DNA from: Ananas comosus
Lineage: Eukaryota > Streptophyta > Magnoliopsida > Poales > Bromeliaceae
DNA length: 64,000 nucleotides
Reading direction: 5' to 3'
Assembly (NCBI RefSeq): GCF_001540865.1
Contig: NC_033633.1
Location: 6,106,175 to 6,170,174, forward strand
The position numbers were made by a program, and so were the translations under genes. This document shows positions 58,701-64,000 of the stretch, in pieces (the first letter of the stretch is position 1; each line of letters starts with the position of its first letter). A model generated the notes under the pieces. The model saw only the letters and a program-made list of their open reading frames with translations, was not told the origin of the DNA and ran no database searches.

Positions 58701-58811
58701 AATGATCTCGATGTCACGTCTCCTCCGCGGATCACGAGAGTCCGATGAGAGGAGCAGCGAAACCGCCGCAACCAACACGGTCGCGGCTAAAATCAACTTT
58801 GGGGTGTACAT
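31732..58811 (-). CDS. Strictosidine synthase-like (SSL) protein gene, three exons, exon 1 incomplete
   Basis: SSL proteins are six-bladed beta-propellers of the strictosidine synthase/Str_synth family, usually secreted or vacuolar. Most are not known to make strictosidine, and the substrate here is unknown. Exon 1 (58647-58811) gives the signal peptide; exon 2 (38187-38474) and exon 3 (31732-32332) give the propeller. The exon 2 donor AGAAG|GTAAAG and exon 3 acceptor TTTTGTAG join in frame to read STRFQRREFMSAVIS, as expected for the family. The rest of exon 1 is missing at the N at 58646. Intron 1 spans about 20 kb and intron 2 about 5.9 kb, filled with Helitron, MITE and LTR insertions plus misassembled contigs. 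True intron length is therefore unknown. Family assignment is strong; integrity of the gene in the plant is unknown. Confidence 0.8.
32665..34285 (+). mobile_element. Helitron (non-autonomous) in SSL intron 2
   Basis: The 3' end has the expected hairpin ACCCGC-TGCATCGT-GCGGGT (34255-34274), then 11 bases and CTAG followed by a host T at 34286. The 5' end is taken at a TC after A (32664/32665) in a TCTATCTATTAATC-type start, followed by GCTGATGTGGCACAACCACA, often seen near plant Helitron 5' ends. The exact 5' base is uncertain because TCTAT repeats there. The interior has a duplicated CT-rich segment and a GC-rich patch (33175-33300) that may be captured DNA. Confidence 0.72.
34286..35421. 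other. SSL intron 2 sequence, nothing recognised
   Basis: Open frames here are short and matched to no family. Likely unique intron or decayed repeat. Confidence 0.35.
35422..36582. mobile_element. Tourist/PIF-like element, 1.16 kb, A/T-rich centre
   Basis: The ends GAGGGTGTTTGGTCTAGCTT and (complement) GGGCATGTTTGGCCTAACTT are inverted and flanked by TAA at 35419-35421 and 36583-36585. Inside are AGCGCTTTTGGGCTGAAAAG at the left, its counterparts at the right, and about 800 bp of AAATTT-type low-complexity sequence. Confidence 0.68.
36583..37768. other. SSL intron 2 sequence with (TA)n and poly(T)
   Basis: No gene is seen. (TA)n at about 37138-37184 and a T-run at about 37596-37620. Confidence 0.4.
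37769..38175. mobile_element. MULE-like MITE with GGTAAATTACACTTTTTTGT end
   Basis: The complement of the right end reads GGTAAATTACACTTTTTTGT then CCTCAAATCATAGG. The left end carries TTTTTTGGTCCTCATACTAC and a repeated TAGCCCTCAAATTTTAATT-type unit. This end type is common in plant Mutator-like MITEs. The left boundary is approximate. It lies only about 10 bp from the SSL exon 2 donor. Confidence 0.45.
38187..38474 (-). CDS. SSL exon 2 (N-terminal propeller blades)
   Basis: Acceptor TTGAAG|GTTGG at 38476-38475, donor AGAAG|GTAAAG after 38187. It encodes LDKCRGSQDPKREHECGRPL, then GELYVADAYLGLRVV, LPFRFTNSLDIDQDSGVIYF and TDSSTRFQRR. The CGRPLGL, LYVADAY and VYFTDSS-type motifs are standard for plant SSL proteins. 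The frame continues exactly into exon 3. Confidence 0.9.
38527..38581. repeat. Poly(A) tract of about 55 bases
   Basis: Uninterrupted A-run just upstream (in gene orientation) of SSL exon 2; possibly the tail of an old retroelement or a slippage-expanded tract. Confidence 0.7.
38803..39481. mobile_element. Tourist-like MITE (GTGTTTGGTTCGC ends)
   Basis: The left end GGATGTGTTTGGTTCGCGCT and the complement of the right end GGCGCGTTTGGTTCGCACTA are inverted, with T-rich flanks (TTA left, TTTA right). A second, reverse-oriented partial copy is at 56550-56736. Its right part is included in the duplicated block 41839-42340. Confidence 0.65.
38980..40424. repeat. 1445-bp direct duplicate, copy 1 (ends at N 40425)
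   Basis: It matches 41839-43283 base for base, apart from a single visible difference (GGCAGATC here, GGCGGATC there). Copy 1 stops exactly at the N at 40425 and copy 2 starts exactly after the N at 41838. Contents are the right part of a MITE and a GC-rich segment (39660-40150) that looks like LTR or leader sequence; neither copy has a credible gene. Confidence 0.9.
41335..41561. mobile_element. (TA)n-embedded MITE, Micron-like, copy 1
   Basis: The left GGCTGCTATGCTATCGATAG followed by CACCAA and the complement of the right end GGCTGGAATACTATCAATAG followed by TACCAAAT are inverted. Both flanks are (TA)n microsatellite. Internal landmarks shared by the family are CCGTTAGATTATACTATTCA and ACCCACTCAACCCTA. 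Confidence 0.7.
41577..41806. mobile_element. (TA)n-embedded MITE, Micron-like, copy 2
   Basis: Starts TTGAGCTAGAATATTTTTAG and ends GGGAGTATTCTAGCTCGACT, inverted, between TATATA tracts. Same internal order as copy 1 with diverged sequence. A third copy starts at 41823 and is cut by the N at 41838. Confidence 0.65.
41839..43283. repeat. 1445-bp direct duplicate, copy 2 (starts after N 41838)
   Basis: See 38980-40424. This copy continues without a break into 43284 onward, so it is probably the true continuation of the sequence that ends at 40424. Confidence 0.9.
43406..43563. repeat. Six copies of the perfect palindrome TGTACCGGTACA
   Basis: Exact 12-bp palindromes at 43406, 43427, 43460, 43481, 43532 and 43552. 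Pairs are spaced 21, 33, 21, 51 and 20 bp start to start. The context (GGGACAAGTCCGAGTCGCG upstream) looks like LTR sequence. The array stops just before the N at 43573 and a (TA)n tract. Confidence 0.85.
43750..46283 (+). mobile_element. Solo LTR, about 2.5 kb, Ty3/gypsy (del/Tekay-like)
   Basis: Starts TGTAGCACACTGG and ends GGGTCCCGGGGCGTGACA, flanked by a perfect 5-bp target duplication TAATA (43745-43749, 46284-46288). The segment CCCACTGGGAACTATTATTT, then TTCTCACGCCCC (45825-45865), is shared with 29435-29470. It holds an array of ACCGGTCCC units (43904-44110) and a (GAA)n tract at 44255-44280. No internal retroviral-type region remains. The length fits the long-LTR gypsy lineages of monocots. 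Confidence 0.82.
43904..44110. repeat. Array of GAGAGACCGGTCCC units within the solo LTR
   Basis: GGGGACCGGTCCC at 43902 is followed by GATCGGTCCCC (43985), GGGGAGAGACCAGTCCC (44010), GGGGAGAGACCGGTTCCC (44031), GAGAGACCGGTCCC (44074) and GGGGAGAGACCGGTCCCC (44093). The core GGGACCGGTCCC is self-complementary. Confidence 0.7.
46425..46888. mobile_element. Two diverged Micron-like MITE copies in (TA)n
   Basis: Copy at about 46425-46625 (GTCCGGCTCTATGCTATTTA start) and copy at about 46672-46888 (GTCGGCCTGGGATACTATCT start, GGTACTATTAATAGTATTAC end). Both keep the internal CTATTCAAAC and CACTCAACCTAG landmarks but contain many small indels, which may be sequencing error. Confidence 0.5.
46889..48281. 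other. Noisy A/T-rich sequence and (CT)n(TA)n microsatellite
   Basis: No gene is seen. 47000-47440 has pieces of the palindromic MITE family (CATTAGACATGATATCTATT, CGGAGGCCTTCGTGTTTCGA). (CT)n at about 48218-48256 runs into (TA)n to 48280. Irregular indels compared with family members suggest uncorrected reads. Confidence 0.35.
48282..49368. mobile_element. Pack-MULE: Mutator-like element carrying a 4CL-like gene fragment
   Basis: Long terminal inverted repeats of about 120-130 bp start GGTTAATTGCATACACGTCC (left). The complement of the right end starts GGTTAATTGTATACACGTCC; both continue through CAAAnATAGTGAATTGCAGA-like sequence. The element sits in (TA)n on both sides, so a 9-bp duplication cannot be read. 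Long TIRs around a GC-rich host gene piece with no transposase define a Pack-MULE. A noisy second copy is at 60144-61293. Confidence 0.8.
48474..49010 (-). pseudogene. Captured fragment of a 4-coumarate:CoA ligase-like (acyl-activating enzyme) gene
   Basis: Read on the minus strand: PLNTLVEIAKEVVDAAPVVA, then MLCTIADMIT, then DDPATLLYSSGTTGASKGV. The last is the ATP/AMP-binding P-loop signature of the ANL adenylate-forming superfamily, in its plant 4CL-like form. After the P-loop the expected stretch before the HxYGL motif is missing, and IIYGLAAFTTGLLG, GSTIVVLSKFVIGEMLRAIG and AYLLLV-type segments continue in shifted frames. The start, the second half with the catalytic lysine region, and a clean frame are all lacking. 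It is a transduplicated fragment inside the MULE, not a working ligase. Confidence 0.75.
49443..49870. mobile_element. Two Micron-like MITEs in (TA)n, right of the Pack-MULE
   Basis: The element at about 49443-49680 has GTAGGCCGTAATCTTGTAAA at the left and GGTAAAAGTATCATAGCCTC at the right, inverted. The next starts at 49715 (AATTGAGCTTTTATACTTTT) and fades at about 49870, with the family landmark GTCTCCTAGGATTGAATGGG. Both are repeated at 61360-61830. Confidence 0.55.
50331..51139 (+). mobile_element. Helitron (non-autonomous), 809 bp
   Basis: The 5' end is A|TCTATACTTACTATATATAT. The 3' end has the hairpin TACGT-CCATTTGC-ACGTA (51110-51127 region) followed by CACTTAACTAG and a host T at 51140. 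The spacing from hairpin to CTAG is 11 bases, as in the Helitron at 32665-34285. The interior has three tandem-like copies (about 50531, 50669, 50792) of GAACGGTTATGATTAATCTG followed by TTAAAAAGTAGCATTCTTAT. Confidence 0.75.
51782..52516. mobile_element. Tourist-like MITE
   Basis: The left end GGCTCTGTTTGGCAATGGAA and the complement of the right end GGCTCCGTTTGGTAACGGAA are inverted; a matching TAA is seen only at the right (52517-52519). The A/T-rich inside has no coding capacity. The left part recurs at the end of the window (from about 63775), cut by the window edge. Confidence 0.62.
52669..53706 (+). mobile_element. Probable LTR remnant (copia-like) with a CACTA insertion
   Basis: The sequence starting TGTAAAAGATTGAATGCAGC, with TCACGTGTTCTCGGATGGTC, and ending near ACCGAATGCCAACA, has the look of a plant copia LTR. 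A matching target duplication was not found, so the limits are tentative. The CACTA MITE at 52895-53410 split it. Confidence 0.35.
52895..53410. mobile_element. CACTA (En/Spm) MITE, 516 bp
   Basis: Starts CACTACAACAGAATTAG and ends GTTTTTGTTGTAGTG, the diagnostic CACTA termini, flanked by the 3-bp target duplication TGA (52892-52894, 53411-53413). Subterminal repeats AAAGTGTCGCTATA / TAGCGACACT occur in both arms. No transposase. Confidence 0.9.
53411..54842. other. A/T-rich intron sequence, no gene
   Basis: At 53700-53860 a weak, diverged member of the MITE family seen at 49.7 kb (TAACTTTTTGACTCTTGGAT) can be made out. 53880-54560 is AAATTT-type low complexity flanked by GAAATCGAAATAAGAATCG and TCGGAATCGGAATAGAAATC, perhaps the ends of another MITE. 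Confidence 0.35.
54843..55363 (+). mobile_element. Solo LTR (Ty3/gypsy), 521 bp
   Basis: Starts TGTCACGACATAAAG and ends TTAAGTCCGTGACA, with GAAGGT on both sides (54837-54842, 55364-55369). Contains a TATA-like CTATAAATAG at about 55144. Its last 185 bp match 56738-56922, which leads into a primer-binding site and gag, so the family is identified within the window. Confidence 0.85.
55364..56549. other. A/T-rich intron sequence, nothing recognised
   Basis: No coding or transposon end was found in this stretch. Confidence 0.35.
56550..56736. mobile_element. Truncated Tourist-like MITE (inverted relative of 38803-39481)
   Basis: Starts after TTTAA with GGGTGCGTTTGGTTCGCATT and AGATTACTAGGAATA. 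It follows the reverse complement of 38803-39481 to the (TTTA)n tract and is cut by the N at 56737. Confidence 0.6.
56925..56936 (+). promoter_or_regulatory. Retrotransposon primer-binding site
   Basis: TGGTATCAGAGC is complementary to the 3' end of initiator methionine tRNA and lies two bases after the LTR end, as in most plant LTR retrotransposons. Confidence 0.85.
56954..58345 (+). pseudogene. Ty3/gypsy Gag polyprotein with the start of an aspartic protease
   Basis: Gag forms the particle that packages retrotransposon RNA; the protease would cut the polyprotein. The start is the ATG at 56954, 17 bp after the primer-binding site. A charged N-terminus with heptad-like coiled-coil character (about residues 35-120) leads to the retrotransposon gag domain (CFKGTRNEKEIDNFLWHMER, DDAMLWWRRR, WEDFVRELKAQFYPE). 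One CCHC knuckle follows: CYVCGGDHWARDC. The protease active site appears as LVDTGVTHNFI. The frame stops at 58345; protease-like sequence (ILGIDFLASS) continues in another frame to the N at 58646, so there is a one-base frameshift near 58339. Together with the missing pol, this copy cannot transpose alone. Confidence 0.88.
58647..58811 (-). CDS. SSL exon 1 (signal peptide), truncated by an N
   Basis: On the minus strand from ATG at 58811: MYTPKLILAATVLVAAVSLL, a short N-region and hydrophobic core typical of a secretory signal peptide, then DIEIIRLTDDDLELLPIPGA and NGP, where the N begins. SSL proteins carry an L-P-x-x-G-x-x-G-P-E-S-L motif right after the signal, so this is the expected start of the gene whose exons 2 and 3 lie at 38.2 and 31.7 kb. 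Upstream in-frame codons are an Ile/Tyr run from a (TA)n tract, so this ATG was chosen. The remainder of exon 1 is not present next to it. Confidence 0.75.
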
Positions 58812-59022
58812 GGTGAACCAGAGAAAATTAAAGTACAAGGAAATTAAAAAAAAGTATATATCTTTGCTAGTGAAATATATTAAGATGATGACATATATAT
58901 ATATATATATATATCTCATTTTATCCGACCTTTGATGTGTTGGTGCATGGTCTAAATCAATTCATGTAGGATGTCCCATTTCAGAGGTCCATACATAATA
59001 TATCTTTATAAATAATTATATT

Positions 59023-59057
<35 letters not shown>

Positions 59058-59724
59058 CGTTTGGCTATGGTGCTTGTAAAAGTACCAAATATTTGGTGCT
59101 TGTAAATTTTTTACCACGTTAGATTACGCCTTGATATTTCACCCACCTGTTAGATTATACTATTCACATCAACCAACCACACTGCATCAACCATAGGAGC
59201 CACATCTCTTAACACACGGCACATCTTAATCAAGGGCTAAAAACTTAACAAGCACACCAATTCGATTGTACTTTTAAAAATAGAAGCTCAATGTTTATTA
59301 TATATATATATATTATATATATAATAATATATATAATATTATATATATATATATATATAATATATATATATATAATATAACTAGGTTACTATGCTATTAA
59401 TAGCACCAATCACGGTCGCTATAAGTTTTTGCATATTGGATTAAGAGCAGTGCGTTAGGATGATGTGGCTCCTAGGGTTTGAGTGGGGTGTTGGTTTATA
59501 GTATAATTAACGGTAAAAAGGGTCAAAGGGTGAATTTAACGGATAGGAAACATTTGGTACAGCCCAAGTGATTCGTGCTATTAATAGCAAGTAATCAGCC
59601 GGACTATACTACTATATACTATATACTATAATATATCATATTCATATTATAATATATTATATTATATATATATTACTATAAACCAGACTTTGGATTTAGA
59701 TTCTTTCTCTTCTTTCTGTTCTTG
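58812..59724. mobile_element. SSL upstream region with two Micron-like MITEs in (TA)n
   Basis: Elements at about 59060-59290 (TTTGGCTATGGTGCTTGTAA start) and 59384-59610 (GGTTACTATGCTATTAATAG followed by CACCAATCA, ending GTGCTATTAATAGCAAGTAA) sit in long (TA)n tracts. Any promoter of the SSL gene would be in 58812-59050, but no clear TATA box can be told from the (TA)n. Confidence 0.5.
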
Positions 59725-59749
59725 NNNNNNNNNNNNNNNNNNNNNNNNN
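59725..59749. other. 25-base assembly gap
   Basis: Run of 25 N. Confidence 1.
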
Positions 59750-59839
59750 GTTTCTCTCTCTCTCTCTCTCTCTCTCCTGGCTCTCTTCTTCTCTCTCTCT
59801 ATATAATTATATAGATACTTATATACTATATATATATAG

Positions 59840-60106
59840 AATTTTTAGCTATATACTATCAATAGTACCAAAGCCCTTGCGTACTATTGAATTTTTGACG
59901 TTTGGATGAAATAAATGTGCGGTTAAGAGTGGATGGTCTCCGGTTAAATTGATAGTGCGGTCCCCTAGGTTGAGTGGGTGGTTGGGTTTATAGTTAGTAT
60001 CTAACCGGGTGGAAATGATCAAAGCCGGTGATAACGGCTGATAGAGGGACAGAACTCAATAGTATAAAGGGGCTTTTCGGTACTATCAATAGTATAGTAG
60101 CCTGGA
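59840..60106. mobile_element. Micron-like MITE copy
   Basis: TAGCTATATACTATCAATAG followed by TACCAAAGC at the left and TACTATCAATAGTATAGTAG followed by CCTGG at the right are inverted; the inside has GGTCCCCTAGGTTGAGTGGG. (CT)n and (TA)n flank it. Extra small indels compared with relatives. Confidence 0.55.
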
Positions 60107-60143
60107 CTCTCTCTCTCTCTCTCTCTATATATTATTTATATAT

Positions 60144-61293
60144 GGTTTAATTGCATACACGTTCCCGCAAATATAGTGAATTGCAGATATATTCCTGCAA
60201 AAACTCAACTTTCAAAGTTATCCCTGCACAAGTCCTAATGTATTCAGATATGTTCCTCTGGTTTAAGAAGCCGTTAGAAAAACTATTTATCTTTTAATAG
60301 TGGATTTTCGTTGAAATAACATTTGCCCCTCCTTCCTCTGTTTCTTCCTTTTCGGGCCCTGCGGGAGCTGAACGACGGTGCGGCGACTGTATGCGGAGCT
60401 TGTCGGGATCGTAGCCACCAGCAGGAGATACGTCGCCCGTTATACGCCCCAATCGCGCTGCCGCATCTCCGAGTTACAAACTTGGAGAGCACGACATATG
60501 GTGGATCCCGCCCCAGAGAAGCCCGTTGGTGAAGGCGGCGAGCCGTAGATGATGGTGGATCCCACCCCCTTGCTCGCTCCCGTCGTCCTCCGAGGAGTAA
60601 AGCCAAGCGCTGCAGGGTCGTCCGTGGCCACACATGAGCTCGCGGCATGGGTAGGAATGGGGTCGGGGTCGGATGGTCGGGATGGGCCAGTGATCATGTC
60701 GGCGGATGGTGCAGAGGATTCGGGATCGTCAATGGTGGCAGTGGGCCAGGCGGACTCATTGGGAGGACCAGATCGGTGAGGTCAGGGCGTGGAGGAGCTT
60801 CCCGGGATGAGGGCACGCGGGCGAAGGCCAACAACGTGGCGGCTGTCGGCGACCTCCTGGCAGATCTCAGCGAGGGCGCGGTTGTTGAGGGGTTGGTTAG
60901 TGGTGAGCACTGGCGCAGGCGTCAGAAGCGCTCGTGACGATGGCCACCGACTGGGGTCACGCGATCAACGGCTCCTTCTTCGCCGGATCGCCCGATTGTA
61001 TCTCCTCCCTCGTGTCTCAGACGTGACTGCGATACGACTCCGGCCAACAGAAGAGGAAGAGGAAGAGAAAGTGGAAGAGGGGAAAATTTAAATATTCACC
61101 TTATTCAATTAACCATTGATTAGCATTTTAGCTGTGCGTTCATTAAGTTGTCTTCCAATGGGCATATCTAACGCACAGGCGACTATCTGAATATATTAAG
61201 TTTTTGCAACGGCCATAACTTATGAAAGTTCGAGTGCAGGAATATATCTGCTAATTCACTATATTGCTCGAGGATGTGTATGACCAATTAACC
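60144..61293. mobile_element. Pack-MULE, second (indel-rich) copy
   Basis: Same TIRs (GGTTTAATTGCATACACG left) and the same 4CL-like fragment as 48282-49368 (the frames AALGFT / TTGASKGVGSTIIYG are visible on the minus strand at 60540-60640), but with scattered one- and two-base insertions and deletions. This pattern is more like raw long-read error than like natural decay. Confidence 0.75.
60335..60930 (-). pseudogene. 4CL-like fragment in the second Pack-MULE copy
   Basis: Corresponds to 48474-49010. TTGASKGV is recognisable near 60560-60585, and GSTI segments on both sides occur in shifted frames. Many indels prevent any long frame. Confidence 0.6.
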
Positions 61294-61603
61294 TTATTAT
61301 ATATATATATATTATATATATATATATATTATTATATATATTATTATATATATAATATAGAGTAGGCCTGTAATCTTGTAAAAGATATCATGGGGTTGAT
61401 ACTTGTGTGTTTTTAACCCTTGGATGGAGAGATTGAGCGGTTGAGATGATGGTGGTAAGGTGGTGGTAGGTTGGTGGTAGGTGGAATATGATGTTTACAT
61501 CCAAGGGCTATTAAATAATCGAAAAGTAGATCCAATGCGTTAAAATCTAATAGCACCTATGTTGGCTGATACTGGTAAAAGTATCATAGCCTCAACTCTA
61601 TAT

Positions 61604-61644
<41 letters not shown>

Positions 61645-64000
61645 TAATAATTGAGCTTTATACTTTTAAAAGTTATCAAATCATTGCGTACTTTAGAGTT
61701 TCGCCTTTGGATGAAGGAATATGCGACTAAGATGATAGTGGTCTCCTAGGTTTGAATGCGTGTGGTGATTAAATGTTAGTGTAATCTAACAGTATGAAGA
61801 ATAATCAAAAGATAGATCTTTTAAACATATACATAGCCATACGGGAAAATGAGTACTAGTGAACAGGAAATTGGTTTACTAATAAAAAATCAATTTACTA
61901 GTAAAGTAAACGTACAATCATTTATGATATCAATTTGTGTTTACCGCACATTAATTTAATATCTTTTAATATTAAATGTATTGATTTATATTTTTTTCTC
62001 AAATAATTAAATATATATACTAATTTACAGATTTTTTCCAAATCACTGTAATTAAAAATTTTAAAAATTTCTGTAAATAGTGATGCAAAATTATTTTACT
62101 AAAATATGGAATTCATATACCTTTAAATATAATGCCAAAATTGTTGCTAGATTAGTTGGAACGGATGTCATCCAAACTTTCTTAAATTATTGCCGATATT
62201 TAATCCGAAATATCTCAGCATGAAGTTACCTTGTGAAAACCTATACAAGTTAAATGACAATTTCCGTATTCTATACTTACTATATATAAAAAACGTATAG
62301 ATAATTCAAACAATGACAGACGCGAAATCTAAAAAAGGAATAAGAAGAATATATTTTCTATATTTTTTAGAAATGGGTTACGGAACTGGGGTATGATCAT
62401 GTTAAAGAATATTCCTAATTTCTTAGGAAGCGAGTACGAACGCGGTAATGATCATCTAATTTAAAAAAAATCATTAAATAAGAAACGAACGCGTATTATG
62501 ATAATCTGCTTAAAAAGTAGATTCTTATCATCTATAAAAGAATCCAAAAAGGAATAAAAGAATTATCCCCGTATATTTCTAGGGACGGAATATGATCACT
62601 TAATTTAAAAAATCTTAAATAGAGACGACACGGTTATAATTAATTTGTTAAAAAAATAGCATTCTTACTTCATCATATCCAATCCTAACGATCACGGTTG
62701 TGTAAATATAAAATAAAATTGTTACTTAATAAAACAAATGCAAATAAGAACGAACGGTTTTGATTAATCTGTTAAAAAATATTATTCTTATCAAAACTTT
62801 AATTATAGTGGATCAAAATTAAATTTAAATTTTAATAACATATGAATTTAAATTTTGATGCTTTTTGTTTAAACACATATTTAAATTTAAATAATTTTAG
62901 AAATAAAAAAATATATAAAATATTTAATGTATATAAAAAAAGAAAAATTATTAGAATATTTACAAATATTTCTAATAAAATATAACTATATGAATTTATT
63001 AAATTCATAAATTTTTAAATAAATATAATGCTGCGAATTTATTGTAATTTAAAATAAATTAAAATTAATGGTACGTTTCCATTTGCACGTACACTTAACT
63101 TAGCTTGATCAACAGTTTTGATTTTTTATTATGAATTATTTATGAATTAAGTATCGAATCAAATATCAAAGATTAAAAAACTATAGCTAGCTAGTAAAGG
63201 CAAAAAACTGTTTAAACCAAGCGACATGTGGAAAAACGCTAAACAGTAGGGTTTCAGTTTGAAAGTCTCCCAAAATTTTTTTAAGGTCTAAGGGTCAGAA
63301 TGTCTGGCTGACACTTACTATCATATGTCTCATCCAGATTATTTGATCTATTTTCTACTAAATATTCCATGATGTAGATTTATTCAATGTTAAAGCTTTA
63401 GTTTCGTATTGAGATCTATGCTAATGTTCGTTAAAATAAATGAAGTTTGAAGGAAAAAGTACTATAGGGAATATCATGTTTCTGCCGTGTCTCGGTGGGA
63501 CCGCAGAAAATTATATCTAACTGGGACTCATCGCGATACGCAGAACATATACAATATTACATACGGAACAAACGGATATTTTCCAACGTAATTTCTATAC
63601 CGCACATAACGCACATCTCCCGCAATCCCAAATGAAGCCTAACTCTACTACCTATCCAATCCTCGATCGGTTTTAAGATTAAACGTCTCAAGGTCTAGAT
63701 TTTATTCTACCAAAACTCCACTCCATTTTTATCCATCAAATTTATTATTCTACAAGAACTCTCCGCCGCCCAGAATGGCTCTGTTGGGCCAATGGAATTA
63801 TAATCAGCATAGGATAAATTTTTTCTACTCTTCTGTAATATCTCAATATTCTAGAATAGTACGAGGCAATATCAAAAATTTTTTGTTTGGGGATTCTTAT
63901 ATTAATTTATACTAGGGTACCTGCAATATGATGTATTAGGTTAATTTCTTTGAAAGGAGAAGAAGAATAAGTGAAAAAAGTTAAATGAATTATTTTTAAA

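Larger units (their letters stand above)
60144..64000. repeat. Direct duplicate of 48282-51985 (low-quality copy)
   Basis: In order it repeats the Pack-MULE, two MITEs (61360-61602, 61645-61830), the Helitron (about 62270-63105) and the start of the Tourist-like MITE (from about 63775), to the window's end. All are colinear with 48.28-51.98 kb. Differences are mostly single-base indels. Confidence 0.8.

Overview
This is a repeat-rich nuclear window from a flowering plant, probably a monocot. The basis is intron-split plant genes with canonical GT-AG sites, tRNA-derived SINEs, Helitrons, hAT, CACTA and Tourist-like MITEs, and Ty3/gypsy and Ty1/copia LTRs. Pineapple (Ananas) is my guess, from general impression only. 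There is no sign of an organelle or bacterial origin.

Host genes. (1) The first three exons of MED9, a Mediator middle-module subunit, lie on the + strand at 5058-9169; the last exon is absent. (2) The last seven exons of 2-isopropylmalate synthase lie on the + strand at 16843-22550. They encode the C-terminal LeuA regulatory region; the catalytic barrel exons are absent. (3) A strictosidine synthase-like gene lies on the - strand: exon 1 (partial) at 58647-58811, exon 2 at 38187-38474, exon 3 at 31732-32332. Its introns are swollen by transposons and contain assembly joints, and exon 1 is cut at an N.

Mobile DNA by region. 1-4.9 kb: end of a plant-mobile-domain (PMD) element with palindromic repeats, a GC-rich hAT element, a SINE, a Tourist-like MITE, and a hAT element just upstream of MED9. 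9.9-15.6 kb: a second, decayed PMD gene with hAT insertions. 19.5 kb: a solo LTR in an IPMS intron. 23-26 kb: nested palindromic MITEs and two SINEs. 28-31 kb: a copia-type solo LTR inside older LTR-like sequence, then a MITE. 32.7-34.3 kb: a Helitron. 35-39 kb: MITEs. 41-50 and 59-62 kb: many small MITEs embedded in (TA)n. 43.7-46.3 kb: a 2.5-kb solo LTR with a 5-bp target duplication. 48.3-49.4 kb: a Pack-MULE carrying part of a 4-coumarate:CoA ligase-like gene, repeated noisily at 60.1-61.3 kb. 50.3-51.1 kb: a second Helitron. 52.9 kb: a CACTA MITE. 54.8 kb: a solo LTR. 56.7-58.6 kb: a Ty3/gypsy LTR-gag-protease fragment bounded by Ns.

Assembly. Single Ns at 18434, 40425, 41838, 43573, 56737 and 58646 mark joins. 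Two have near-identical sequence on both sides (18304-18570; 38980-40424 against 41839-43283). The last 4 kb looks like an indel-rich copy of 48.28-51.98 kb. Several structures in this window should therefore be treated as draft.

The most interesting point is that the truncated MED9 and truncated IPMS face the same way with no N between them, and their facing native splice sites are both phase 0. A spliced MED9-LeuA-domain chimera would be in frame.
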